A stretch of 12,264 nucleotides of DNA, from assembly GCA_021845325.1 (NCBI GenBank), contig JAKBRR010000016.1:1-12264 (forward strand), given 5' to 3'. The notes beneath the pieces were generated by a model, which saw nothing but the letters and a program-made list of their open reading frames with translations, ran no database searches and had not been told where the DNA came from. Origin of the DNA: Thermoplasmata archaeon (lineage in GTDB: Archaea > Thermoplasmatota > Thermoplasmata > Thermoplasmatales > Thermoplasmataceae). Shown here piece by piece: positions 6,619 to 12,264 of the stretch; within the stretch, counting starts at the first letter, position 1; every line of letters begins with the position of its first letter. The position numbers and the translations under genes are program-made.

Positions 6619-9438
6619 TTGTTGGACCCAGAAAATGTAAAAGATCCAGGAATCTCACCTGTAATAGTTGGAGAAAAGGTTGAAAATGCCTCTGGAAGAC
6701 TAACTTCAGAACTTTCAAGATTATCAGATGAATTTCAAGATTTGCCGGTTAAGCTCGACAATTCATTCGAGTTTATTCTTAAGAAACAAACTAGTGCAGT
6801 TAACGACATGAAAGACTCTTATGAGATTTTAAATTCATTGAGAAATAGGGCTTTAATAATCGTAGGAGCAGTTGCTGTCACTCAACTTGTTGCCGATGTT
6901 TTGACTCTGAAACTCATTAGTTCAGACAAGATATTCATTTTCGCTAACGTCCTTGCGTTTATTCCTTATGGTTTTCTGGCCTATAATTTCTTCACAAACA
7001 CCAAATGGAAAACATTAAGGGGGAATAGCGAACGGATAAAGGATAGTATTACTGATGTTGGCAGTCTGCATTCCAAAATGTTTGGATCTGAACTGCAGAA
7101 TAATGCATTTTCTATATTCTCTGAATTCAAAGGAAGAGTAATTGCTGGCATTAAATCAGTAGTTGAAGCATCAATAACGTTTTCATCCTTAGGGCGTCTT
7201 TACAGGGAATCCCTAGAATACCTTAAAGATCTACAAACTTTCAAGGAGAGCCTCAAACGTGCGCTAATTAGATATAATCTTGAGCTCCCTAATGCACTTG
7301 AAAAATACATTCAAGAGTTTAACGGAGATCATCTACCTAGCTCACTCTGGATTGATAGGATTGCCGAACAGGTAGATGTTTGCAAGTTGATAGACCCGTT
7401 AATTTTTAAGCTTTTTTACTTCGAAGCGGTAAATATAGAAGACGAAAATACCAATTTGTTGAATCAGCTTAAGAAGCAAGGTAGTATTAAGCCTCTAGTA
7501 AACTACCTAATTTTCAACGAGACTATTACAATCAAATTCGAATATCCAGAAGAATGGGTTTCGAAGATCATGACTGATGCAATAGCTGAAATGGATGCGT
7601 TCTCATTATCGAAGTTAAAGCTAAAACTTGAGAATAAAATGAATATGCTTCAATCGTATATAAATAGATTTAGCCGTTTCCTTGACGCTTTCGAAATAGA
7701 TTATCCTGAGATAGTATCTAGGGACTTTATACCAGAAAGTATCTTGAATTTTGAGAACGAATATCTTAATTTTCTATCTTCAAGAATTGGTGCAAGCAGA
7801 GAGACCATTAAGCTCCTCTACTACAGTACTTGGAATGAAGAAATCACAAGGAATTGTTTTAAGGGGATTTTAGAAGATGAAGTTGCATTAATTGGCCTGA
7901 GTAGATTTTTGCTTAAACACAATTTTAAAACCTTAAACTTTTCTGAAGAAAATTTCTCAAGAATAATTGCCAGTTTGCAAGAGTTTAACTTGGGAGAACT
8001 GACTAGGAGAGGGAGTTCGCTTGAAAAAATCATTGCATTTGAGGGTCAATATTTAGAGTACCTTAAAAACAATAATTTTCCTTATCAGATTAAGCAGTTA
8101 CAGTTTAATAACGAACTGTTACGTTTAGCATTTGAACCGGAATCTAAGGTATTAGATAAGTACATAAAATTCTCCCAGAAAATGGTCGTTACTCCAGAGA
8201 AAATTCAGGATAAAAACATATTTCATACCATTCTTCTACTAATCTTCTTCAATGAAGTAAGTTCTCCAGAAGCAGCAACAGTAAATAAGCAAGTCTTGGA
8301 AATGAAGGATGCTCTGCTAGCTCTTTACAAGTTTATTAACATATCTCAGGAATCTTTGCCAGAGAATAGACTATCGACGATATCTGATGCCGTAAAGTTT
8401 CGTGATGCCAATGATGAAAAAGACCCTGTCTATTCGGAATTTGTTTCTAGGTTACTCCAGGGCCAGTTCATAAGATATTTGCCTTCACTTATGTCTCCAA
8501 TGATGAAACAAATTATGACGGATTATAAAAAAATTCAATCTAAAGAGAATTATCCAAAAATCGATTTAATAATGGCAAAAATTTTCAAGAAGAGAATAGG
8601 GAGGGAACAGATACTAAGAATGCTATCTGGAAACCTTATAGAATCATATTTAGTAACAGTGCCCAGTAAAGGTTCAGGCACAGTGCCAGTTATATCTACC
8701 ATATCCGATTCTGTGGAACTCATAGAGGCAGAAAGAGAAATAGCTATTGGCGAAAGAGATGAATCATTCAATAATCTCATAAAGGTTACGTCTGCTGGTA
8801 CCTACACTAGAATTGGTATTATACCTGAAAACATGACATTTTCTGATTTTTCATCTAAGTTTGAAAAAGTTGTTAGAGCAGCACTAAGGAAGAGACACCA
8901 CAGTGACTACCCGGTATATCTGACAAAAGTGTCTGCCTCATCTCAGATGACATCAGTAATTATGGATACCCAAGGGAATGAGATTTCTCCCTATATCGCC
9001 ATAAGAAATTTGGCTGAAGAAGTTTTGCCTAAGGAAAAATTAGCCGCCCTTTATGCCATTACAAATATAAGGAAACTTGGTAAGATAGGGATTTCTGATC
9101 TGGTTGCTGCTATAATTGATTCAGACTATGGAGGAATCATGAATGTGATTCCTAACATTCCAGAAGACTCTATTCTTTCTAGAAATGATGCCATGGCTGA
9201 AGAAACGAAGAAAAAAATTAACATATATCTGTGTGAACAGTTTTCAGCAGGCTCCACAACAGAACTCTGCCTAAAAATATACAGTCAAATTTCAGGCTTA
9301 GGGAAAAATGCAGTGTTAAAATCAATTGAAGAGGGGTTACGAAGTCAAGGAATAATGCCAGAACGTGAGAATAAAAATATACGAGACATAGTGAAAGAAA
9401 TATTAGATGTTTCATTATCTATTTCCAGTATACTTTAA
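6619..9438 (+). CDS. Unrecognised 939-aa membrane-anchored protein of the defence operon
   Basis: I do not recognise this family. After about 75 residues rich in charged, helix-forming sequence come two hydrophobic helices close together, about 78-100 (ALIIVGAVAVTQLVADVL) and 104-125 (KIFIFANVLAFIPYGFLAYN), forming a membrane hairpin. The remaining 800 or so residues look soluble and mostly helical, rich in L, K, E and N, with no Walker, HKD, PD-(D/E)XK or methyltransferase motif that I can find. A mixed alpha/beta stretch near 725-805 may be a separate domain. By the hairpin rule the long tail is probably cytoplasmic. It follows the helicase by 11 bases with its own strong ribosome site, so it belongs to the same operon. 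It could anchor the complex at the membrane, sense infection, or act as the effector. It appears more A/T-rich than the methyltransferase and helicase genes, which hints at a different origin. Confidence 0.8.
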   Translation: MLDPENVKDPGISPVIVGEKVENASGRLTSELSRLSDEFQDLPVKLDNSFEFILKKQTSAVNDMKDSYEILNSLRNRALIIVGAVAVTQLVADVLTLKLISSDKIFIFANVLAFIPYGFLAYNFFTNTKWKTLRGNSERIKDSITDVGSLHSKMFGSELQNNAFSIFSEFKGRVIAGIKSVVEASITFSSLGRLYRESLEYLKDLQTFKESLKRALIRYNLELPNALEKYIQEFNGDHLPSSLWIDRIAEQVDVCKLIDPLIFKLFYFEAVNIEDENTNLLNQLKKQGSIKPLVNYLIFNETITIKFEYPEEWVSKIMTDAIAEMDAFSLSKLKLKLENKMNMLQSYINRFSRFLDAFEIDYPEIVSRDFIPESILNFENEYLNFLSSRIGASRETIKLLYYSTWNEEITRNCFKGILEDEVALIGLSRFLLKHNFKTLNFSEENFSRIIASLQEFNLGELTRRGSSLEKIIAFEGQYLEYLKNNNFPYQIKQLQFNNELLRLAFEPESKVLDKYIKFSQKMVVTPEKIQDKNIFHTILLLIFFNEVSSPEAATVNKQVLEMKDALLALYKFINISQESLPENRLSTISDAVKFRDANDEKDPVYSEFVSRLLQGQFIRYLPSLMSPMMKQIMTDYKKIQSKENYPKIDLIMAKIFKKRIGREQILRMLSGNLIESYLVTVPSKGSGTVPVISTISDSVELIEAEREIAIGERDESFNNLIKVTSAGTYTRIGIIPENMTFSDFSSKFEKVVRAALRKRHHSDYPVYLTKVSASSQMTSVIMDTQGNEISPYIAIRNLAEEVLPKEKLAALYAITNIRKLGKIGISDLVAAIIDSDYGGIMNVIPNIPEDSILSRNDAMAEETKKKINIYLCEQFSAGSTTELCLKIYSQISGLGKNAVLKSIEEGLRSQGIMPERENKNIRDIVKEILDVSLSISSIL

Positions 9439-9671
9439 CGGGTTTTAATAAAGTGATGGTATTCTTATGGTTTAGATATGGAGAAGATTAACATCGATCT
9501 ATTGTTTTTATGCGCCTACCTTTAGGAAGGTGTGATCTCACGAGCATATATTTATGGTAATTTTTCCACCGAATGTTACTGGCACATACAATCACTGCCG
9601 AAAACAACGATATAATTTTAAACTGATAATTATTTTATGTGAAATCAAACATTCATTAAGGGGTAACAGTA
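9439..9671 (+). promoter_or_regulatory. Intergenic region: T-run terminator, small hairpin, promoter-like boxes
   Basis: No convincing gene is present. A TTTTT run (9505-9509) could end transcription of the defence operon. An ACCTT/AAGGT hairpin with a 4-base loop follows at 9518-9531. The A/T-rich boxes TATAATTTTAAA (9611-9622) and TTATTTTAT (about 9630-9638) are TATA candidates for the gene starting at 9672; the second lies about 35-40 bases ahead of the start. Each element is weak alone, but the order terminator then promoter fits a new transcription unit. Confidence 0.4.
9658..9664 (+). promoter_or_regulatory. Ribosome binding site supporting the TTG start at 9672
   Basis: AAGGGGT ends 7 bases before TTG 9672, the same GGGG-plus-TTG arrangement seen at 461 and 6619. 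It is the main evidence that the 92-residue frame is translated from this codon. Confidence 0.55.
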
Positions 9672-9950
9672 TTGTCAGTTTGTAACTCAACAGACTCTGA
9701 ACTTGAGATATTATCTATTCTATTGAGATTTGGTGGTACAGTCTCCTATAAAAAATTTAAACTCAAATGCAACGGAAAACACATTGATGCTGACATATTT
9801 ATTGCGAAATATCAATGTTTAATTTCCGTAAAGAATGATGGGCGTGGTGAGGTTATTGTTGTGGAAGATACCGTCGCCGCATATAACATACTACGATCAT
9901 ACGGTAAGATGCTTTGGCATCACGGTCAAAAGTCTCATAGATATCGCTAA
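9672..9950 (+). CDS. Hypothetical protein, 92 aa, possibly winged-helix-like
   Basis: This small protein has no family I recognise. Residues about 11-35 (ELEILSILLRFGGTVSYKKF) read like the first helices of a small helix-turn-helix domain. A beta-type segment follows (CLISVKNDGRGEVIVVEDT), then a helix and a basic tail with KMLWHHGQKSHRYR. That is compatible with a small DNA- or RNA-binding wing domain, but this is pattern reading only. It has a good ribosome site and an A/T-rich promoter region. A 74-base gap separates it from the next gene, which seems to have its own promoter, so it is probably a single-gene unit in the accessory part of the element. Confidence 0.6.
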   Translation: MSVCNSTDSELEILSILLRFGGTVSYKKFKLKCNGKHIDADIFIAKYQCLISVKNDGRGEVIVVEDTVAAYNILRSYGKMLWHHGQKSHRYR

Positions 9951-9993
9951 AAGGCAAAATGTGCAATTAGTAAGAAAAAATTTACAATAGAAA

Positions 9994-10006
9994 GATTTTT
10001 TTATCC
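9994..10006 (+). promoter_or_regulatory. T-rich box: promoter of the winged-helix gene, maybe also a terminator
   Basis: GATTTTTTTATCC is preceded by a purine stretch (about 9990-9995) resembling a BRE. Its centre is about 25 bases ahead of ATG 10025, which predicts a leaderless transcript; no ribosome site precedes that ATG. The same seven T (9996-10002) could terminate transcripts from the 92-residue gene. Confidence 0.45.
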
Positions 10007-10024
10007 TAATTCATTGAAGTATTA

Positions 10025-10537
10025 ATGTCTAAAACATTTGGAGACAATGACTCCATTGAAATGCCTTTTGGTGGCTTGCTAGGAAATAGCGTAATTGTTA
10101 GGGTTTTGCAAGAACTTGTGGCGGACCCGACGTCTACATATAGCCAATCTGATCTTTCTAAACTTACGGAGAGTTCAATGCCATCGGTTAAAGATGCAAT
10201 TGTAAGGTTGGAAGGAATTGGATTACTACGCAAAACAAATAAAAACAAAAAACACCCTTCATATGTAGTTGTTTCTAGGAGCAAAAGTTTCATTGCGTTA
10301 ACTTTGTTAGCTTATGCAGTTCTTGACGATCGACAAGGTAGCTCGATAATGGAAGATGCCATGTCTGAATACTTAGAAGATTTCGAAGAAAGGCACCCCA
10401 AAAATATGTTGGATAGAAATCTGATTAATTATAAGAATTCTTTAAACAATAATTTTCTTGTGAGGCTCGAAACAAGTACTGGATACATTGAAGATTCATT
10501 TGACGAAGGCGATCCAGACGAATTATTATTAGAATAG
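10025..10537 (+). CDS. Winged-helix transcriptional regulator (170 aa)
   Basis: Residues about 22-85 form a plausible winged helix: NSVIVRVLQELVADP (first helix), SQSDLSKLTESS (second), MPSVKDAIVRLEGIGLLRK (recognition helix and the start of the wing), then a basic turn TNKNKKHPSYVVVS (wing). This layout is common to ArsR/MarR-like archaeal regulators. The second half is helical (KSFIALTLLAYAVLDD) and ends in a very acidic tail, which may contact a partner or make an oligomer. It begins at an ATG with no ribosome site and a T-rich box about 25 bases upstream, suggesting leaderless expression. The gene at 10565 follows by 27 bases and is probably co-transcribed. It may control that gene or the element's defence operon. 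An antitoxin-like role is possible but unsupported by a known toxin. Confidence 0.75.
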   Translation: MSKTFGDNDSIEMPFGGLLGNSVIVRVLQELVADPTSTYSQSDLSKLTESSMPSVKDAIVRLEGIGLLRKTNKNKKHPSYVVVSRSKSFIALTLLAYAVLDDRQGSSIMEDAMSEYLEDFEERHPKNMLDRNLINYKNSLNNNFLVRLETSTGYIEDSFDEGDPDELLLE

Positions 10538-10549
10538 CCTTTGCTATCT

Positions 10550-10557
10550 GGAGAGGT
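10550..10557 (+). promoter_or_regulatory. Ribosome binding site for the 121-aa protein
   Basis: GGAGAGGT ends 7 bases before ATG 10565. The ATG at 10558 is in a different frame, so the site supports 10565 as the start. Confidence 0.55.
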
Positions 10558-10564
10558 ATGACTT

Positions 10565-10930
10565 ATGGTAGATGTGGAATTTGTTCCTTATGATAAAATA
10601 ATATTTCGAAGTGCACTCAAATTTAATTCGCCAAAAGAACTTGGTGAAAGTTTGTCCAAAGGGGCCTCCAAGTCAGGAATTTCAACATTAAGACTTCTTT
10701 GGGCAAATGGAGTTATTTTTCGCGCAACTCGGTATCCTTCCGATGCGGTAATTAAAGAAGAGCTAAAGGGAATTATGAATTTAAATCATGTCGATTTCGC
10801 AGCAATGGACAATTATCAAGAATCAATAAGTATCTCTATCCCCGGGTTAAAGATAGCAGTAGTTGATGTATCCAACCATACACTATTTGGTCCGCTGACT
10901 TTATACATTAAGAATAAATTTTTAAAATAA
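10565..10930 (+). CDS. Hypothetical protein, 121 aa, partner of the winged-helix regulator
   Basis: I do not recognise the family. It is a compact alpha/beta protein with alternating strands and helices: VDVEFVPYDKIIFRSALKF, a helix with SPKELGESLSKGASKSG, the segment TLRLLWANGVIFRATRYP, a second helix (SDAVIKEELKGIMNL), and a strand-rich end. There is no signal peptide, membrane helix or cysteine motif. It has its own ribosome site, lies 27 bases after the winged-helix gene, and runs in the same direction, so the two likely form an operon. This could be a regulator with a sensor partner, or a two-gene toxin-antitoxin-like module. Neither is shown by a motif. Confidence 0.65.
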   Translation: MVDVEFVPYDKIIFRSALKFNSPKELGESLSKGASKSGISTLRLLWANGVIFRATRYPSDAVIKEELKGIMNLNHVDFAAMDNYQESISISIPGLKIAVVDVSNHTLFGPLTLYIKNKFLK

Positions 10931-11070
10931 AGTATTTTGCGAAACCCCTCGTGAAATGAGTCACCAAGTTTTATTACATAATTGCAATAAGTATAGTATT
11001 CAGAGCGATATATTGACTTAGAAGGATGGTCTTAAGGTTAAAATCAATCCTCTTGTGAAGATGATTCGGG

Positions 11071-11373
11071 CATCTTAAAGACCCATCATTTCTGACAAAC
11101 TATGAAGTTCTGCTCAACGGGTGAAACAGATAAACGAGAATGCTCCTTTCGAGAAATTCTTCAATAAACTGATAGCAAATTGCAGAAGTTCTTTCAACCT
11201 CTTGAAAGAATTGAGATAATATTACACCGGATTAACTAAACAAGAACGAATTATTCCATAATTATATTCAGCAGGTTAAGGGAGATTATGACACACCAAT
11301 TGCACAGATTTATTTTACCAAGTATTTCCAAAAAATCTTGAAACTGCGCAATAATTATTATAATTTTCCCTAA
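11071..11373 (+). pseudogene. Decayed gene remnants in several frames
   Basis: Three protein-like pieces follow one another in shifting frames. 11071-11124 reads HLKDPSFLTNYEVLLNG then stop. 11106-11219 is open in another frame and includes VKQINENAPFEKFFNKLIAN then stop. 11236-11373 is open again with 45 codons (FHNYIQQVKGDYDTPIAQIY, ending in NNYYNFP). Composition and spacing suggest one or two old genes broken by frameshifts and stops. I cannot name them; a transposase or an element-borne gene are guesses. Chance open frames cannot be excluded, because each is short. Confidence 0.35.
11187..11212. repeat. Perfect hairpin in the element's right end
   Basis: TTCTTTCAA (11189-11197) pairs exactly with TTGAAAGAA (11202-11210) around the loop CCTC, and a G-T and an A-T pair extend the stem to 11. 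No T-run follows, so it is not a typical terminator. It lies within the decayed coding remnant. Confidence 0.5.
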
Positions 11374-11502
11374 AGTCCCCTGAAACCTCTAGTTGAGCAT
11401 AGGATTCTTCACTACCTGCTTCAGAAATACACCCTATGTAGGGTTATATGTTATTTATTGATTCCGTTACTGTTCATTAAAGGAACTTAGATTTCATAGT
11501 GT

Positions 11503-11523
11503 GGCTTCGTAATGTTGGAATAG
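11503..11523 (+). repeat. Right arm of the inverted repeat beside the att core
   Basis: This 21-base segment starts GGCTTCG and contains TTGGA. It abuts the 3' end of tRNA-Thr and matches the minus strand of 80-100 at 16 of 21 positions. It is the counterpart of the left arm, in inverted orientation. Its place directly outside the tRNA supports a recombinase-site reading over chance. Confidence 0.6.
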
Positions 11524-11597
11524 AGCCGCCGACGGGGTTCGATCCCGCGACCTCGTGCTTACCAAGCACGCGCTCTACCAGGCTGAGCTACGACGGC
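11524..11597 (-). tRNA. tRNA-Thr (GGT anticodon), integration target
   Basis: This 74-base gene folds completely: acceptor GCCGTCG with CGGCGGC (one G-U), D stem GCTC/GAGC, anticodon stem CGTGC/GCACG around loop TTGGTAA with anticodon GGT (reads ACC), a 5-base variable loop, T stem GCGGG/CCCGT (one G-U) and loop ATCGAAC. The discriminator base is U, usual for archaeal tRNA-Thr. No intron or encoded CCA is present. The gene is intact even though an element is joined to its 3' end, because the incoming att core restored the missing bases. It lies on the strand opposite mcm. Confidence 0.95.
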
Positions 11598-11620
11598 AAT
11601 GTGCGGAAATGGTGCCAGCG

Positions 11621-11634
11621 TATTATAATCTTTT
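11621..11634 (-). promoter_or_regulatory. TATA box of tRNA-Thr
   Basis: On the minus strand this reads AAAAGATTATAATA, with TTATAATA as the likely box. It lies 24-37 bases ahead of the mature 5' end, the expected distance for an archaeal tRNA promoter. Confidence 0.6.
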
Positions 11635-11742
11635 TGAGGCGTATTTCACTTTGACATCAATTAACCTTCAATATCCGCTTGCTTCAGAGTGAGAGAAGAT
11701 TCCAGATGATTTTTAAATCTTATATCACACTTACAACTTCAA

Positions 11743-11756
11743 CAATAATTTAATAA
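11743..11756 (+). promoter_or_regulatory. TATA box of the mcm gene
   Basis: AATAATTTAATAAC lies 26-39 bases ahead of ATG 11782. No ribosome site precedes that ATG, so a leaderless transcript is likely. Confidence 0.5.
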
Positions 11757-11781
11757 CTCTGGAAATACAGTCTAACATAAC

Positions 11782-12264
11782 ATGCTATCATCAGTTCAGG
11801 ATGACCGGCAGAAGATCAAGGAAAGCTGGTCGAGGATTTTCTCAGAATACGGATACCTTGGAAAAATAAACCGTCTGTCCAGGGTTTACCCTGAGGAAAA
11901 GTCCGTTTATGTGTCATTCAGCGACATTTCTAGATTTGGAAGTGATCCTGGTTTCTCACAGGGTCTGCTGGAAAAACCGGAACTTTATCTGGAGTCTGGT
12001 GAAGAAGTGCTGTATGATCTGGTCCACCCTGAGCATGGTCAGGTATCCAGAATAAACCTGAGAATTACAGATCTGTCAGAGGATGAAAATCAACGGAGAG
12101 AGATCAGAAACCTGAGAAGCCCGGATATTGGCAAGTTCATCAGCCTCAATGGAATTGTAAGGAAGAATACGGAGGTTCTACCTAGACTTTACAGAGCAGC
12201 CTTTGAGTGCCAGGTATGCAGAACAGTGTTCCTCATACCTCAGGAAAGGGGGAAGCTAGAGGAA
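11782..12264 (+). CDS. mcm: MCM replicative DNA helicase, N-terminal part (runs off the window)
   Basis: 161 codons are open from ATG 11782 to the window edge with no stop. The protein shows the N-terminal domain of archaeal MCM: a helical A subdomain, then LRSPDIGKFISLNGIVRKNT (about residues 114-133), the start of the OB fold, and FECQVC (about 146-151), the first CxxC of the zinc knuckle. The AAA+ ATPase part lies beyond the window. MCM forms the ring helicase that unwinds DNA at archaeal replication forks. The gene belongs to the chromosome beyond the tRNA, not to the element. The A/T-rich box near 11750 suggests leaderless transcription. Confidence 0.9.
   Translation, partial: MLSSVQDDRQKIKESWSRIFSEYGYLGKINRLSRVYPEEKSVYVSFSDISRFGSDPGFSQGLLEKPELYLESGEEVLYDLVHPEHGQVSRINLRITDLSEDENQRREIRNLRSPDIGKFISLNGIVRKNTEVLPRLYRAAFECQVCRTVFLIPQERGKLEE

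Larger units (their letters stand above)
10931..11502. other. Non-coding right end of the element with decayed sequence
   Basis: No intact gene of useful length is seen on the plus strand, and the parts of the minus strand I checked gave none. The stretch holds decayed coding fragments (11071-11373), a strong hairpin (11187-11212), a weaker AAGATG/CATCTT hairpin (11058-11076) and a small palindrome ACCCTA-TG-TAGGGT (11431-11444). In many tRNA-integrated elements an integrase gene occupies an end; nothing here resembles one. Confidence 0.5.

Noticed and set aside
3362..8629. AAGAATGCTATCT repeated in the methyltransferase gene (near 3366) and the 939-aa gene (near 8616)
   Set aside because: It encodes a similar RMLS peptide in both but has no extended flanking similarity; a 13-base match in A/T-rich DNA can be chance.
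9478..9525. Short ATG frame after the 939-aa gene
   Set aside because: It has only 15 codons, no ribosome site and no recognisable composition.
11431..11444. ACCCTA-TG-TAGGGT palindrome as an operator
   Set aside because: It is not near a gene start and no second copy was noticed, so no regulator can be assigned.
1..12264. CRISPR array or rRNA genes
   Set aside because: No regularly spaced direct repeats and no rRNA-like conserved segments were seen.

Overview
The window looks archaeal, most likely from the Thermoplasmata (Thermoplasmatales-like). The reasons are a rightward minichromosome maintenance helicase (MCM) gene at the right edge, an intronless tRNA-Thr without encoded CCA, A/T-rich TATA-like boxes 25-35 bases ahead of genes, short leaders or none, and TTG starts paired with GGGG-rich ribosome sites. 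The rank below Archaea is an inference.

The main structural result is an integrated element of about 11.46 kb covering nearly the whole window. An intact tRNA-Thr(GGT) gene lies at 11524-11597 on the minus strand, with its 3' end facing left. Its 3'-terminal segment is duplicated at 63-80: 15 identical bases, then TTC after one missing G. Just inside the two copies are 21-base arms in inverted orientation (80-100 and 11503-11523, 16 of 21 positions identical). If the ends were joined, the arms would flank the tRNA-derived core symmetrically, as expected of a tyrosine-recombinase attP. No intact integrase is visible, so the element appears non-autonomous or disarmed.

Region by region: 1-62 is chromosomal flank, with a T-run that may be the original tRNA terminator. 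63-288 holds the left att copy and a broken minus-strand reading frame with an in-frame TGA. 289-9438 is a rightward operon-like block: a 55-residue zinc-ribbon protein, a large Eco57I/TaqI-like adenine-N6 DNA methyltransferase split by a frameshift (461-1591 and 1603-3498), a PLD-nuclease/SNF2-helicase fusion (3431-6607), and an unrecognised 939-residue protein with two membrane helices (6619-9438). 9672-10930 carries a 92-residue protein, a winged-helix regulator and a 121-residue protein. 10931-11523 is a 0.6-kb stretch of decayed coding sequence, hairpins and the right arm. 11524-12264 is chromosome: tRNA-Thr and the start of mcm.

The methyltransferase plus PLD-helicase pair has the logic of a restriction-modification or BREX/DISARM-like antiviral system: one enzyme marks host DNA, and an ATP-driven translocase with a nuclease domain attacks unmarked DNA. 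None of the other BREX or DISARM hallmark genes (PglZ, BrxC, BrxL, DrmA, DrmB) is visible. The third, membrane-anchored protein is the novel part. The methyltransferase frameshift means the system may be inactive, recoded, switchable, or affected by a sequencing error.
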